64,000 nucleotides of DNA from Reticulitermes speratus (GCA_021186555.1 JAJKFL010000237.1:41069258-41133257); one strand, 5' to 3'. Positions 40,291 to 53,390 are shown, counted from the first letter of the stretch. Notes: generated by a model from the sequence alone, not told the origin. Translations and numbers: made by a program.

Positions 40291-43200
40291 ACATGAGTAT
40301 GGAGCATTGGTGGAATGATACTGACAGGGGAAACTGAAGTACTGGGAGAGAACATTATACAGCGTTGGTGGTAGATGGATGAATGAGTATGGAGCATTGG
40401 TGGAATGATACTGACAGGGGAAAACTGAAGTACTGGGAGAGAAACATTATACAGCGTTGGTGGTAGATGTATGAATGTGTATGGAGCATTGGTGGAATGA
40501 TACTGACAGGGGAAAACTGAAGTACTGGGAGAGAAACATTATACAGCGTTGGTGGTAGATGTATGAATGTGTATGGAGCATTGGTGGAATGATACTGACA
40601 GGGGAAACTGAAGTACTGGGAGAGAAACATTATACAGCGTTGGTGGTAGATGTATGAATGTGTATGGAGCATTGGTGGAATGATACTGACAGGGGAAACT
40701 GAAGTACTGGGAGAGAAACATTATACAGCGTTGGTGGTAGATGTATGAATGTGTATGGAGCATTGGTGGAATGATACTGACAGGGGAAACTGAAGTACTG
40801 GGAGAGAAACATTATACAGCGTTGGTGGTAGATGTATGAGTATGGAGCATTGGTGGAATGATACTGACAGGGGAAAACTGAAGTACTGGGAGAGAAATAT
40901 TATACAGCGTTGGTGGTAGATGTATGAATGTGTATGGAGCATTGGTGGAATGATACTGACAGGGGAAAACTGAAGTACTGGGAGAGAAACATTATACAGC
41001 GTTGGTGGTAGATGTATGAATGTGTATGGAGCATTGGTGGAATGATACTGACAGGGGAAACTGAAGTACTGGGAGAGAAACATTATACAGCGTTGGTGGT
41101 AGATGTATGAGTATGGAGCATTGGTGGAATGATACTGACAGGGGAAAACTGAAGTACTGGGACAGAAACATTATACAGCGTTGGTGGTAGATGTATGAAT
41201 GTGTATGGAGCATTGGTGGAATGATACTGACAGGGGAAACTGAAGTACTGGGAGAGAAACATTATACAGCGTTGGTGGTAGATGTATGAGTATGGAGCAT
41301 TGGTGGAATGATACTGACAGGGGAAAACTGAAGTACTGGGAGAGAAACATTATACAGCGTTGGTGGTAGATGTATGAATGTGTATGGAGCATTGGTGGAA
41401 TGATACTGACAGGGGAAACTGAAGTACTGGGAGAGAAACATTATACAGTGTTGGTGGTAGATGTATGAATGAGTATGGAGCATTGGTGGAATGATACTGA
41501 CAGGGGAAACTGAAGTACTGGGAGAGAAACATTATACAGCGTTGGTGGTAGATGTATGAGTATGGAGCATTGGTGGAATGATACTGACAGGGGAAACTGA
41601 AGTACTGGGAGAGAAACATTATACAGCGTTGGTGGTAGATGTATGAATGAGTGTGGAGCATTGGTGGAATGATACTGACAGGGGAAACTGAAGTACTGGG
41701 AGAGAAACATTATACAGCGTTGGTGGTAGATGTATGAGTATGGAGCATTGGTGGAATGATACTGACAGGGGAAAACTGAAGTACTGGGAGAGAAACATTA
41801 TACAGCGTTGGTGGTAGATGTATGAATGTGTATGGAGCATTGGTGGAATGATACTGACAGGGGAAACTGAAGTACTGGGAGAGAAACATTATACAGCGTT
41901 GGTGGTAGATGTATGAATGAGTATGGAGCATTGGTGGAATGATACTGACAGGGGAAACTGAAGTACTGGGAGAGAAACATTATACAGCGTTGGTGGTAGA
42001 TGTATGAGTATGGAGCATTGGTGGAATCATACTGACAGGGGAAACTGAAGTACTGGGAGAGAAACATTATACAGCGTTGGTGGTAGATGTATGAATGAGT
42101 GTGGAGCATTGGTGGAATGATACTGACAGGGGAAAACTGAAGTACTGGGAGAGAAACATTATACAGCGTTGGTGGTAGATGTATGAATGTGTATGGAGCA
42201 TTGGTGGAATGATACTAACAGAGGAAACTGAAGTACTGGGAGAGAAACATTATACAGCGTTGGTGGTAGATGTATGAGTATGGAGCATTGGTGGAATGAT
42301 ACTGACAGGGGAAAACTGAAGTACTGGAGAGAAAACATTATACAGCGTTGGTGGTAGATGTATGAATGTGTATGGAGCATTGGTGGAATGATACTGACAG
42401 GGGAAACTGAAGTACTGGGAGAGAAACATTATACAGCGTTGGTGGTAGATGTATGAATGAGTATGGAGCATTGGTGGAATGATACTGACAGGGGAAACTG
42501 AAGTACTGGGAGAGAAACATTATACAGCGTTGGTGGTAGATGTATGAGTATGGAGCATTGGTGGAATCATACTGACAGGGGAAACTGAAGTACTGGGAGA
42601 GAAACATTATACAGCGTTGGTGGTAGATGTATGAGTATGGAGCATTGGTGGAATGATACTGACAGGGGAAACTGAAGTACTGGGAGAGAAACATTATACA
42701 GCGTTGGTGGTATATATATGAGTATGGAGCATTGGTGGAATGATACTGACAGGGGAAACTGAAGTACTGGGAGAGAAACATTATACAGCGTTGGTGGTAG
42801 ATGAATGAGTATGGAGCATTGGTGGAATGATACTGACAGGGGAAACTGAAGTACTGGGAGAGAAACATTATACAGCGTTGGTGGTAGATGTATGAATGAG
42901 TATGGAGCATTGGTGGAATGATACTGACAGGGGAAACTGAAGTACTGGGAGAAAAACATTATACAGCGTCGGTGGTAGATGGATGAATGAGTATGGAGCA
43001 TTGGTGGAATGATACTGACAGGGGAAACTGAAGTACTGGGAGAAAAACATTATACAGCGTTGGTGGTAGATGTATGAATGAGTATGGAGCATTGGTGGAA
43101 TGATACTGACAGGGGAAACTGAAGTACTGGGAGAAAAACATTATACAGCGTTGGTGGTAGATGTATGAATGAGTATGGAGCATTGGTGGAATGATACTGA

Positions 43201-46200
43201 CAGGGGAAACTGAAGTACTGGGAGAAAAACATATACAGCGTTGGTGGTAGATGTATGAATGAGTATGGAGCATTGGTGGAATGATACTGACAGGGGAAAC
43301 TGAAGTACTGGGAGAAAAACATTATACAGCGTCGGTGGTAGATGTATGAATGAGTATGGAGCATTGGTGGAATGATACTGACAGGGGAAAACTGAAGTAC
43401 TGGGAGAGAAACATTATACAGCGTCGGTGGTAGATGTATGAATGAGTATGGAGCATTGGTGGAATAATACTGACAGGGGAAAACTGAAGTACTGGGAGAG
43501 AAACATTATACAGCGTCGGTGGTAGATGGATGAATGAGTATGGAGCATTGGTAGAATGATACTGACAGGGGAAACTGAAGTACTGGGAGAAAAACATTAT
43601 ACAGCGTTGGTGGTAGATGTATGAATGAGTATGGAGCATTGGTGGAATGATACTGACAGGGGAAACTGAAGTACTGGGAGAAAAACATTATACAGCGTTG
43701 GTGGTAGATGTATGAATGAGTATGGAGCATTGGTGGAATGATACTGACAGGGGAAAACTGAAGTACTGGGAGAAAAACATTATACAGCGTTGGTGGTAGA
43801 TGTATGAATGAGTATGGAGCATTGGTGGAATGATACTGACAGGGGAAACTGAAGTACTGGGAGAGAAACATTATACAGCGTTGGTGGTAGATGTATGAGT
43901 ATGGAGCATTGGTGGAATGATACTGACAGGGGAAAACTGAAGTACTGGGAGAGAAACATTATACAGCGTTGGTGGTAGATGTATGAATGTGTATGGAGCA
44001 TTGGTGGAATGATACTGACAGGGGAAACTGAAGTACTGGGACAGAAACATTATACAGCGTTGGTGGTAGATGTATGAGTATGGAGCATTGGTGGAATGAT
44101 ACTGACAGGGGAAACTGAAGTACTGGGAGAGAAACATTATACAGCGTTGGTGGTAGATGTATGAATGTGTATGGAGCATTGGTGGAATGATACTGACAGG
44201 GGAAACTGAAGTACTGGGAGAGAAACATTATACAGTGTTGGTGGTAGATGTATGAATGAGTATGGAGCATTGGTGGAATGATACTGACAGGGGAAACTGA
44301 AGTACTGGGAGAGAAACATTATACAGCGTTGGTGGTAGATGTATGAGTATGGAGCATTGGTGGAATGATACTGACAGGGGAAACTGAAGTACTGGGAGAG
44401 AAACATTATACAGCGTTGGTGGTAGATGTATGAATGAGTGTGGAGCATTGGTGGAATGATACTGACAGGGGAAACTGAAGTACTGGGAGAGAAACATTAT
44501 ACAGCGTTGGTGGTAGATGTATGAGTATGGAGCATTGGTGGAATGATACTGACAGGGGAAACTGAAGTACTGGGAGAGAAACATTATACAGCGTTGGTGG
44601 TAGATGTATGAATGAGTGTGGAGCATTGGTGGAATGATACTGACAGGGGAAAACTGAAGTACTGGGAGAGAAACATTATACAGCGTTGGTGGTAGATGTA
44701 TGAATGTGTATGGAGCATTGGTGGAATGATACTAACAGAGGAAACTAAAGTACTGGGAGAGAAACATTATACAGCGTTGGTGGTAGATGTATGAGTATGG
44801 AGCATTGGTGGAATGATACTGACAGGGGAAAACTGAAGTACTGGGAGAGAAACATTATACAGCGTTGGTGGTAGATGTATGAATGTGTATGGAGCATTGG
44901 TGGAATGATACTGACAGGGGAAACTGAAGTACTGGGAGAGAAACATTATACAGCGTTGGTGGTAGATGTATGAATGAGTATGGAGCATTGGTGGAATGAT
45001 ACTGACAGGGGAAACTGAAGTACTGGGAGAGAAACATTATACAGCGTTGGTGGTAGATGTATGAGTATGGAGCATTGGTGGAATGATACTGACAGGGGAA
45101 ACTGAAGTACTGGGAGAGAAACATTATACAGCGTTGGTGGTAGATGTATGAGTATGGAGCATTGGTGGAATCATACTGACAGGGGAAACTGAAGTACTGG
45201 GAGAGAAACATTATACAGCGTTGGTGGTAGATGTATGAGTATGGAGCATTGGTGGAATGATACTGACAGGGGAAACTGAAGTACTGGGAGAGAAACATTA
45301 TACAGCGTTGGTGGTATATATATGAGTATGGAGCATTGGTGGAATGATACTGACAGGGGAAACTGAAGTACTGGGAGAGAAACATTATACAGCGTTGGTG
45401 GTAGATGAATGAGTATGGAGCATTGGTGGAATGATACTGACAGGGGAAACTGAAGTACTGGGAGAGAAACATTATACAGCGTTGGTGGTAGATGTATGAA
45501 TGAGTATGGAGCATTGGTGGAATGATACTGACAGGGGAAACTGAAGTACTGGGAGAAAAACATTATACAGCGTCGGTGGTAGATGGATGAATGAGTATGG
45601 AGCATTGGTGGAATGATACTGACAGGGGAAACTGAAGTACTGGGAGAAAAACATTATACAGCGTTGGTGGTAGATGTATGAATGAGTATGGAGCATTGGT
45701 GGAATGATACTGACAGGGGAAACTGAAGTACTGGGAGAAAAACATTATACAGCGTTGGTGGTAGATGTATGAATGAGTATGGAGCATTGGTGGAATGATA
45801 CTGACAGGGGAAACTGAAGTACTGGGAGAAAAACATTATACAGCGTTGGTGGTAGATGTATGAATGAGTATGGAGCATTGGTGGAATGATACTGACAGGG
45901 GAAACTGAAGTACTGGGAGAAAAACATTATACAGCGTCGGTGGTAGATGTATGAATGAGTATGGAGCATTGGTGGAATGATACTGACAGGGGAAAACTGA
46001 AGTACTGGGAGAGAAACATTATACAGCGTCGGTGGTAGATGTATGAATGAGTATGGAGCATTGGTGGAATAATACTGACAGGGGAAAACTGAAGTACTGG
46101 GAGAGAAACATTATACAGCGTCGGTGGTAGATGGATGAATGAGTATGGAGCATTGGTAGAATGATACTGACAGGGGAAACTGAAGTACTGGGAGAAAAAC

Positions 46201-49200
46201 ATTATACAGCGTTGGTGGTAGATGTATGAATGAGTATGGAGCATTGGTGGAATGATACTGACAGGGGAAACTGAAGTACTGGGAGAAAAACATTATACAG
46301 CGTTGGTGGTAGATGTATGAATGAGTATGGAGCATTGGTGGAATGATACTGACAGGGGAAAACTGAAGTACTGGGAGAAAAACATTATACAGCGTTGGTG
46401 GTAGATGTATGAATGAGTATGGAGCATTGGTGGAATGATACTGACAGGGGAAACTGAAGTACTGGGAGAGAAACATTATACAGCGTTGGTGGTAGATGTA
46501 TGAGTATGGAGCATTGGTGGAATGATACTGACAGGGGAAAACTGAAGTACTGGGAGAGAAACATTATACAGCGTTGGTGGTAGATGTATGAATGTGTATG
46601 GAGCATTGGTGGAATGATACTGACAGGGGAAACTGAAGTACTGGGACAGAAACATTATACAGCGTTGGTGGTAGATGTATGAGTATGGAGCATTGGTGGA
46701 ATGATACTGACAGGGGAAACTGAAGTACTGGGAGAGAAACATTATACAGCGTTGGTGGTAGATGTATGAATGTGTATGGAGCATTGGTGGAATGATACTG
46801 ACAGGGGAAACTGAAGTACTGGGAGAGAAACATTATACAGTGTTGGTGGTAGATGTATGAATGAGTATGGAGCATTGGTGGAATGATACTGACAGGGGAA
46901 ACTGAAGTACTGGGAGAGAAACATTATACAGCGTTGGTGGTAGATGTATGAGTATGGAGCATTGGTGGAATGATACTGACAGGGGAAACTGAAGTACTGG
47001 GAGAGAAACATTATACAGCGTTGGTGGTAGATGTATGAATGAGTGTGGAGCATTGGTGGAATGATACTGACAGGGGAAACTGAAGTACTGGGAGAGAAAC
47101 ATTATACAGCGTTGGTGGTAGATGTATGAGTATGGAGCATTGGTGGAATGATACTGACAGGGAAACTGAAGTACTGGGAGAGAAACATTATACAGCGTTG
47201 GTGGTAGATGTATGAATGAGTGTGGAGCATTGGTGGAATGATACTGACAGGGGAAAACTGAAGTACTGGGAGAGAAACATTATACAGCGTTGGTGGTAGA
47301 TGTATGAATGTGTATGGAGCATTGGTGGAATGATACTAACAGAGGAAACTAAAGTACTGGGAGAGAAACATTATACAGCGTTGGTGGTAGATGTATGAGT
47401 ATGGAGCATTGGTGGAATGATACTGACAGGGGAAAACTGAAGTACTGGGAGAGAAACATTATACAGCGTTGGTGGTAGATGTATGAATGTGTATGGAGCA
47501 TTGGTGGAATGATACTGACAGGGGAAACTGAAGTACTGGGAGAGAAACATTATACAGCGTTGGTGGTAGATGTATGAATGAGTATGGAGCATTGGTGGAA
47601 TGATACTGACAGGGGAAACTGAAGTACTGGGAGAGAAACATTATACAGCGTTGGTGGTAGATGTATGAGTATGGAGCATTGGTGGAATGATACTGACAGG
47701 GGAAACTGAAGTACTGGGAGAGAAACATTATACAGCGTTGGTGGTAGATATATGAGTATGGAGCATTGGTGGAATGATACTGACAGGGGAAACTGAAGTA
47801 CTGGGAGAGAAACATTATACAGCGTTGGTGGTAGATGAATGAGTATGGAGCATTGGTGGAATGATACTGACAGGGGAAACTGAAGTACTGGGAGAGAAAC
47901 ATTATACAGCGTTGGTGGTAGATGTATGAATGAGTATGGAGCATTGGTGGAATGATACTGACAGGGGAAACTGAAGTACTGGGAGAAAAACATTATACAG
48001 CGTCGGTGGTAGATGGATGAATGAGTATGGAGCATTGGTGGAATGATACTGACAGGGGAAACTGAAGTACTGGGAGAAAAACATTATACAGCGTTGGTGG
48101 TAGATGTATGAATGAGTATGGAGCATTGGTGGAATGATACTGACAGGGGAAACTGAAGTACTGGGAGAGAAACATTATACAGCGTCGGTGGTAGATGGAT
48201 GAATGAGTATGGAGCATTGGTGGAATGATACTGACAGGGGAAACTGAAGTACTGGGAGAAAAACATTATACAGCGTTGGTGGTAGATGTATGAATGAGTA
48301 TGGAGCATTGGTGGAATGATACTGACAGGGGAAACTGAAGTACTGGAGAAAAACATTATACAGCGTCGGTGGTAGATGTATGAATGAGTATGGAGCATTG
48401 GTGGAATGATACTGACAGGGGAAAACTGAAGTACTGGGAGAGAAACATTATACAGCGTCGGTGGTAGATGTATGAATGAGTATGGAGCATTGGTGGAATA
48501 ATACTGACAGGGGAAAACTGAAGTACTGGGAGAGAAACATTATACAGCGTCGGTGGTAGATGGATGAATGAGTATGGCGCATTGGTAGAATGATACTGAC
48601 AGGGGAAACTGAAGTACTGGGAGAAAAACATTATACAGCGTTGGTGGTAGATGTATGAATGAGTATGGAGCATTGGTGGAATGATACTGACAGGGGAAAC
48701 TGAAGTACTGGGAGAAAAACATTATACAGCGTCGGTGGTAGATGTATGAATGAGTATGGAGCATTGGTGGAATGATACTGACAGGGGAAAACTGAAGTAC
48801 TGGGAGAAAAACATTATACAGCGTTGGTGGTAGATGTATGAATGAGTATGGAGCATTGGTGGAATGATACTGACAGGGGAAAACTGAAGTACTGGGAGAG
48901 AAACATTATACAGCGTTGGTGGTAGATGTATGAATGTTTATGGAGCATTGGTGGAATGATACTGACAGGAGAAAACTGAAGTACTGGGAGAGAAACATTA
49001 TACAGCGTTGGTGGTAGATATATGAATGAATATGGAGCATTGGTGGAATGATATTGACAGGGGAAACTGAAGTACTGGGAGAGAAACATTATACAGCGTC
49101 GGTGGTAGATATATGAATGAGTATGGAGCATTGGTGGAATGATATTGACAGGGGAAACTGAAGTACTGGGAGAGAAACATTATACAGCGTTGGTGGTAGA

Positions 49201-49350
49201 TGTATGAATGAGTATGGAGCATTGGTGGAATGATATTGACAGGGGAAACTGAAGTACTGGGACAGAAACATTATACAGCGTCGGTGGTAGGTATATGAAT
49301 GAGTATGGAGCATTGGTGGAACGATACTGACAGGGGAAAACTGAAGTACT
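40291..49350 (-). repeat. 91-bp satellite, minus-oriented array with 2.6-kb higher-order repeat
   Basis: About 100 monomers of the same 91-bp unit as at 22105-25850, inverted. Monomer lengths differ by small fixed indels: 91, 92 with an extra A in GGGGAAAAC, or 87 when GAAT is missing in the linker. The order of length and sequence variants repeats: blocks beginning at about 42250, 44767 and 47371 match in order, with offsets of about 2517 and 2604 bp. Subtypes with AGAGAAAC or AGAAAAAC and with GCGTTGG or GCGTCGG come in runs. Short ORFs arise because three monomers restore frame; they are not genes. Confidence 0.95.
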
Positions 49351-49472
49351 GGGAGGAAAACCTGCCCCAGTGCCACTTTGTCCACCACAAATCTCAAATG
49401 TACTGGTCTGGGATCCAACCGGGGCCTCCACGAGGACAGCCCAGCGACTTGCCGCGTAAACCATAGCACGGC
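49351..49472 (-). mobile_element. SINE-D head at the other edge of the satellite
   Basis: On the minus strand: 'GCCGTGCTATGGTTTACGCG', 'GGAGGCCCCGGTTGGATCCC', 'GTGGTGGACAAAGTGGCACT', running directly into the first monomer ('TCCTCCCAGTACTTCAG'). With the tail at 40200-40290 this shows a SINE whose middle has expanded to about 9 kb. Confidence 0.85.
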
Positions 49473-49494
49473 TTTAGCTTAAGTCGATCTAAAT

Positions 49495-49600
49495 AACAGG
49501 GTCTATAAATTGTGTCCGTACCTCACAGAGAACACGCTGCATCTCTATTACACAAACAAACCAGTCAGTTCATATTCTAGTACGTGTAACCAAATTACTG
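49495..49600 (+). repeat. relic of the 114-bp repeat element
   Basis: 'GTGTCCGTACCTCACAGAGAA' and 'CAAACCAGTCAGTTCAT' match one monomer with decay. Confidence 0.5.
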
Positions 49601-49764
49601 GCTACTAATGCACATGTAAGATGGAGAAGCTACGTTAGTTTCGCTACACGCTCTGCACTTACAGTTTGCTACTCACTTCGAACAATGTAATCTAATTGCG
49701 TGGCAATACAGGCGTGTGGTTTGTGTCTGCGTGCAGGCAAGTGGCTGAATGAGAGGTCTGGGCT

Positions 49765-50005
49765 TGATGAAATGAGATCTTTATTCTTCTGTGGTTCTGA
49801 GATACGTAGGTTGATAGATGGCAGCCGCCTTTACCACAATATAGCGGCCATATTTTCAAGGGTCAAGCACTCCAAGAGGAAGGTTTCTTGGACTACTTAA
49901 CTCTTGAAATTTGGACCGATAATTTTTCCCGTAAAGTCGATAACTAACCGACCTACGTGCGATAGCGAAGACCTAAATTACACCGCGGTGCAATCCTGAA
50001 ATTTT
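49765..50005. mobile_element. foldback element F, decayed
   Basis: 'CTTCTGTGGTTCTGAGATACG', 'ATTTTCAAGGGTCAAG', an inverted 'CTTGAAATTTGGACCGATAA' and an end 'GCGGTGCAATCCTGAAAT' follow the family order, but most bases of the core arms are changed. Confidence 0.45.
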
Positions 50006-50009
50006 GAAG

Positions 50010-50314
50010 TTATAACTTAGTTCATCGTATCACACGTAAAGCCCATTGGATTTTGAAACAGAAGTTGTGGTTATCAACGTCATAATTGGTTACAATGTAG
50101 TTGCTGACATCCATTACAGCCCTTAGGGACTAACACTGTGTCGATTGCTAATAAAGATAACGATATAATTTATTTGAAGCTGGTAATATCCCTTATTGTC
50201 TGCAGATGTTCAAGCACAATATCAAACCAATCTGTCAAGTACAATGATATTATTAAAAGGCATTTTCTGTAACCATTTCTTTTTGGGTCTAAAACTGTTA
50301 ATACCGAAATTTTT
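50010..50314. other. no feature recognised
   Basis: No supported feature. Confidence 0.4.
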
Positions 50315-50520
50315 CCCTAATGTAGATTGAAGGAAAGTTAGAAGGAAGGATGGAAATGACGGGAAGACGAGGAAGAAGGCGTAAACATCTACTGGATGAC
50401 CTTAATGAAAAGAGAAGATACTGGAAATTGAAAGAGGAAGCACTAGATCGCACTATGTGGAGAAATCGCTTTGGAAGAGGCTACGGACCTGTCGTAAGAC
50501 AGACTACAGAATGAAGAGGC
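50315..50520 (+). pseudogene. non-LTR retrotransposon, extreme RT C-terminus
   Basis: The translation contains 'LEGRMEMTGRRGRRRK', 'WKLKEEALDRTMWR' and 'GRGYGPVVRQT', with small frame breaks. It corresponds to the last 60 or so residues of the same ORF as at 1693-2262, ending in the same GAATGA context. Everything upstream is missing: a strongly 5'-truncated insertion. Confidence 0.75.
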
Positions 50521-50985
50521 TACGGACCTGTCGTAAGACAGACTACAGAATGAAGAGGCTACGGACCTGTCGTAAGACAGACTGCAGAATGAAGAGGCTA
50601 CGGACCTGTCGTAAGACAGACTGCAGAATGAAGAGGCTACGGACCTGTCGTAAGACAGACTACAGAATGAAGAGGCTACGGACCTGTCGTAAGACAGACT
50701 ACAGAATGAAGAGGCTACGGACCTGTCGTAAGACAGACTGCAGAATGAAGAGGCTACGGACCTGTCGTAAGACAGACTGCAGAATGAAGAGGCTACGGAC
50801 CTGTCGTAAGACAGACTGCGGAATGAAGAGGCTACGGACCTGTCGTAAGACAGACTGCAGAATGAAGAGGCTACGGACCTGTCGTAAGACAGACTGCGGA
50901 ATGAAGAGGCTACGGACCTGTCGTAAGACAGACTGCAGAATGAAGAGGCTACGGACCTGTCGTAAGACAGACTGCAGAATGATTG
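50478..50985 (+). repeat. 39-bp tandem array of the retrotransposon 3' end
   Basis: Thirteen copies of 'GAAGAGGCTACGGACCTGTC' plus 'GTAAGACAGACTGCAGAAT', the last coding codons plus the GAAT tail of the element at 50315-50520. Variants CTACAG, CTGCAG and CTGCGG mark sub-blocks. 39 is 13 codons, so the frame stays open; the 190-aa ORF is a by-product. Confidence 0.93.
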
Positions 50986-51149
50986 CAGATCAGGCGTGGT
51001 GCCTTATATACATCGTATATGTGTCATAACACTAAACTATCGCAAACTTTTCCCACAGAATAAAGATCGGTTATTTCCCAAAATTGACTTCAAGAGACTC
51101 AGTGTGTTAAAAGAATTGATGAAAAGTGTGTAGCTAAATTTCAGACTCT

Positions 51150-51412
51150 AACCCCGGGCCTTGCCATGGCTCAGGCTGTTAGTCGCCAGCCTCTCATCGA
51201 TCCCGGGTCAGTCCATGTGGGATTTATGGTGTACAAAGTGGCACTGGGACAGGTTTTTCTCCCAGTACTTCGGTTTTCCCCTGTCAATTTCATTCCACCG
51301 GTGCTCCATTACTTGGAAAAATAAAAAAAACTGATCATCTTCATCACATGGTTGCACAAAAAGCCTCAAAGCTGCGGTGCGTCTGTAGCTTCTGCTGCGG
51401 GGCCCTTCACCC
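51150..51412 (+). mobile_element. SINE-D with an internal deletion in the head
   Basis: 'CCATGGCTCAGGCTGTTAG', 'TCTCATCGATCCCGGGTCAG' (a short piece before the B box is missing), then a full body and 'GCTGCGGTGCGTCTGTAGC'. Confidence 0.85.
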
Positions 51413-51760
51413 AAAAAGAAACCGGAGGCCCTTTTTCGATCATGGACCTGATGGTGTGAGGTTTGTGTTGGACGAACTGGCACTGTGACAGGTTTTTCTC
51501 CCATTACTCTGGGGTTTCTTTTTCAGAATCATTCCACCAATGCCCCATAAACATTTCCTTTAACTTTATACTACTCTTATCAGAGGGACAAACGGGCAAA
51601 GCCTGGGAGCCTTCAAACAAAACAATGCTCTTTAGGATATCGGGTAGCACTGGTCAGGAAAGTACTTTCACTTTGTGCTTACGCTTGAAAGATTCAGAAC
51701 TTGTTAGGTGGGAAACTGAAACAGAAACATATGACAGACCTCTAGCGAGTTTATGTGGCT
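51413..51760 (+). mobile_element. SINE-D2
   Basis: Begins in the head ('CGGAGGCCCTTTTTCGATC'). The body 'GACAGGTTTTTCTCCCATTA' parallels SINE-D, then a different 3' half ('GGACAAACGGGCAAAGCCTG', 'GGATATCGGGTAGCACTGG'). This is the family whose tail caps the 40.2-49.5 kb satellite. Confidence 0.8.
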
Positions 51761-51761
51761 A

Positions 51762-51790
51762 AACTAACTAACTAACTAACTAACTAACTC
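51762..51790. repeat. (ACTA)n microsatellite
   Basis: Seven or so ACTA units after the SINE-D2 end; may be its simple tail. Confidence 0.85.
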
Positions 51791-51889
51791 CATGTAGCAG
51801 AGTCCTTCTTGAGAACCTAACAGGTCGTCAGATAGTCAAGAAATTCCCCGCGTAGCAATTTTTTTCATCAGTCTTGAATCGAAAATTTA

Positions 51890-52110
51890 AGCCTTCTGCG
51901 GTGTGACGTTGTGTCGTTTGACGTTTCAAATAATAGCGCCTGCTTCTTCAGGGTTTAGCTGTCCATAAAGAAGAGATGTGATGAAGGATATGGTGTATTA
52001 CAGAGCTGTGGGTGATCGGAACTGTTTTACTATGACCACTAGACCCTGATGATGAAGGCATTACCATATGTCGAAACGTCGGAAATAACAAACTTCATAA
52101 CCTACCAAGC
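51890..52110. mobile_element. decayed foldback element with hammerhead-like motifs
   Basis: 'CTGAAGAAGCAGG..GAAACGTC' on the minus strand (51920-51960) and 'CTGATGATGAAGG..GTCGAAACGTCGG' on the plus strand (52046-52083) are placed as inverted partners. The CUGANGA and GAAA blocks survive, but helix II is imperfect in both. Confidence 0.45.
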
Positions 52111-52289
52111 CAGAAGATTTGAACTTCACCAGCGCCGACGTGACCCCCCCCCCCCCCAACATCTCGCAAGTCTTTTATCCATTACCAGAAACTAACGCTA
52201 GAGACATTGGATCACACATTTCGAGCTTTCTTTGAGCTCATCGCAATATTAATGGGGAGACATGTCTATGCTAGGAGGCAGATTTTTTT

Positions 52290-52520
52290 CAATGGCTCGA
52301 CAGCCCCTTGGGGGCCTAGGCAGCCTCATTTTTCGAGGCTTCACAATCACACACTTTTTAGACACACCACACTCGGTAGGACTCCTCTGGACGAGTGATC
52401 AGCCCGTCGCAGAGACCTCTACCTGACAACACACAACACTCACAAGAGACAGACATCCATGCCCCCAGCGGGATTCGAACCCGCAATCCCAGCAAGCGAG
52501 CGGCCACTGGGATCGGCAGA
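52290..52520 (-). mobile_element. SINE-B with a shortened head
   Basis: 'GCTTCACAATCACACAC', 'GGGATTCGAACCCGCAATCC', then 'CGAGCGGCCACTGGGATCGG', lacking about 30 bp of the usual head. Confidence 0.82.
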
Positions 52521-52552
52521 AGGCAGATTGGTCCAGCGAAAACAGATGAATG

Positions 52553-52790
52553 CTAAGAACCTTTTAAAGCCTAACGGCTACTTGATACATCAACGGTTTT
52601 AACATTCACAAATTCTACGTTCTGCCCACACTGTGTTTATGTGTTTTGTATTTATATTACAGCAAGCAGCGACTTTTGCCTTATATAACATAAATTGATT
52701 TGTTTTTGTAACCGAGATGAAAAGTGTTTACCGCGCGGTACGAACTGGGTCTTTAAATGAAACAGTTTACGTTACGTGTTTAGAGGGTTA
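52553..52790 (-). repeat. relic of the 114-bp repeat element
   Basis: 'ACAAATTCTACGTTCTGCCC', 'TTACCGCGCGGTACGAACTG' and 'TCTTTAAATGAAACAG' appear in family order around a single decayed monomer. A minimal copy holding both flanks. Confidence 0.65.
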
Positions 52791-52799
52791 GGTGACATA

Positions 52800-53375
52800 G
52801 ACTAAGTCCGCGTATTTATGACACAGTAAGGGAACAGAGGGCAGGCTCAAAATATAAAAGTATTTATAACACCCTTGATACTAGTGAATGAGTGAGTCAA
52901 ACGCTGTGAGTTAAACGCTGAGGCCAAAGAAACGGTTGAGCATTGAGCATATGATGTAATACACAAGATGTGGTCTCTGTGATATACGATCTAAGGCTGA
53001 TGAAAGAGTTGAGCATAGAATACATAATACAACATAAAAAAAACCAGATGACAGCATGAATATTATGGCCGCCCGTCTTATGATAAATATGTGGCTAGCA
53101 TATTCTATGAAATTGTGACAATCCTGATCTAATAAAGCCTCTCGAATTCAAAATTTGAGTCCACTTCAATAGTTTGCATGAGAGTGATATTGGAATAACT
53201 GAGGTAAAGGTAACGTTATACCATGTTCACAACTATTGTGCCGCAAGGTTCGATCCTCCGTACCTCCCACTGATTCGATCGATCGTTCCCTGGGGCGCAA
53301 TTAACTTAGAACCGGGCGTCAGGGCTTGGAGTCCCGAAACCCGATCCGGTAGCGTGCCACCACCTCCCGTATAGG
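52800..53375. other. no feature recognised
   Basis: No supported gene. AATAAAGC at 53131 is polyadenylation-like. Confidence 0.35.
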
Positions 53376-53382
53376 TATTTAG

Positions 53383-53390
53383 TATAAAAA
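53383..53390 (+). promoter_or_regulatory. TATA-like box (plus strand)
   Basis: TATAAAAA is followed at about +30 by GC-rich sequence. With AATAAA upstream at 53131 this could be part of a retroelement LTR. No ORF follows. Confidence 0.25.

Noticed and set aside
40200-49470. Dozens of 60-220-codon ORFs in the 91-bp satellite
   Set aside because: The 91-bp unit shifts frame each monomer and returns after three. All ORFs end at the same TATAATG stop. By-product of the satellite.
50457-51029. 190-codon Arg/Lys-rich ORF resembling a repeat protein
   Set aside because: It is the 39-bp array of a retrotransposon 3' end read in frame, not a gene.
53174-53374. Plus-strand ORF before the TATA-like box
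   Set aside because: No motif, and composition like the surrounding non-coding sequence.
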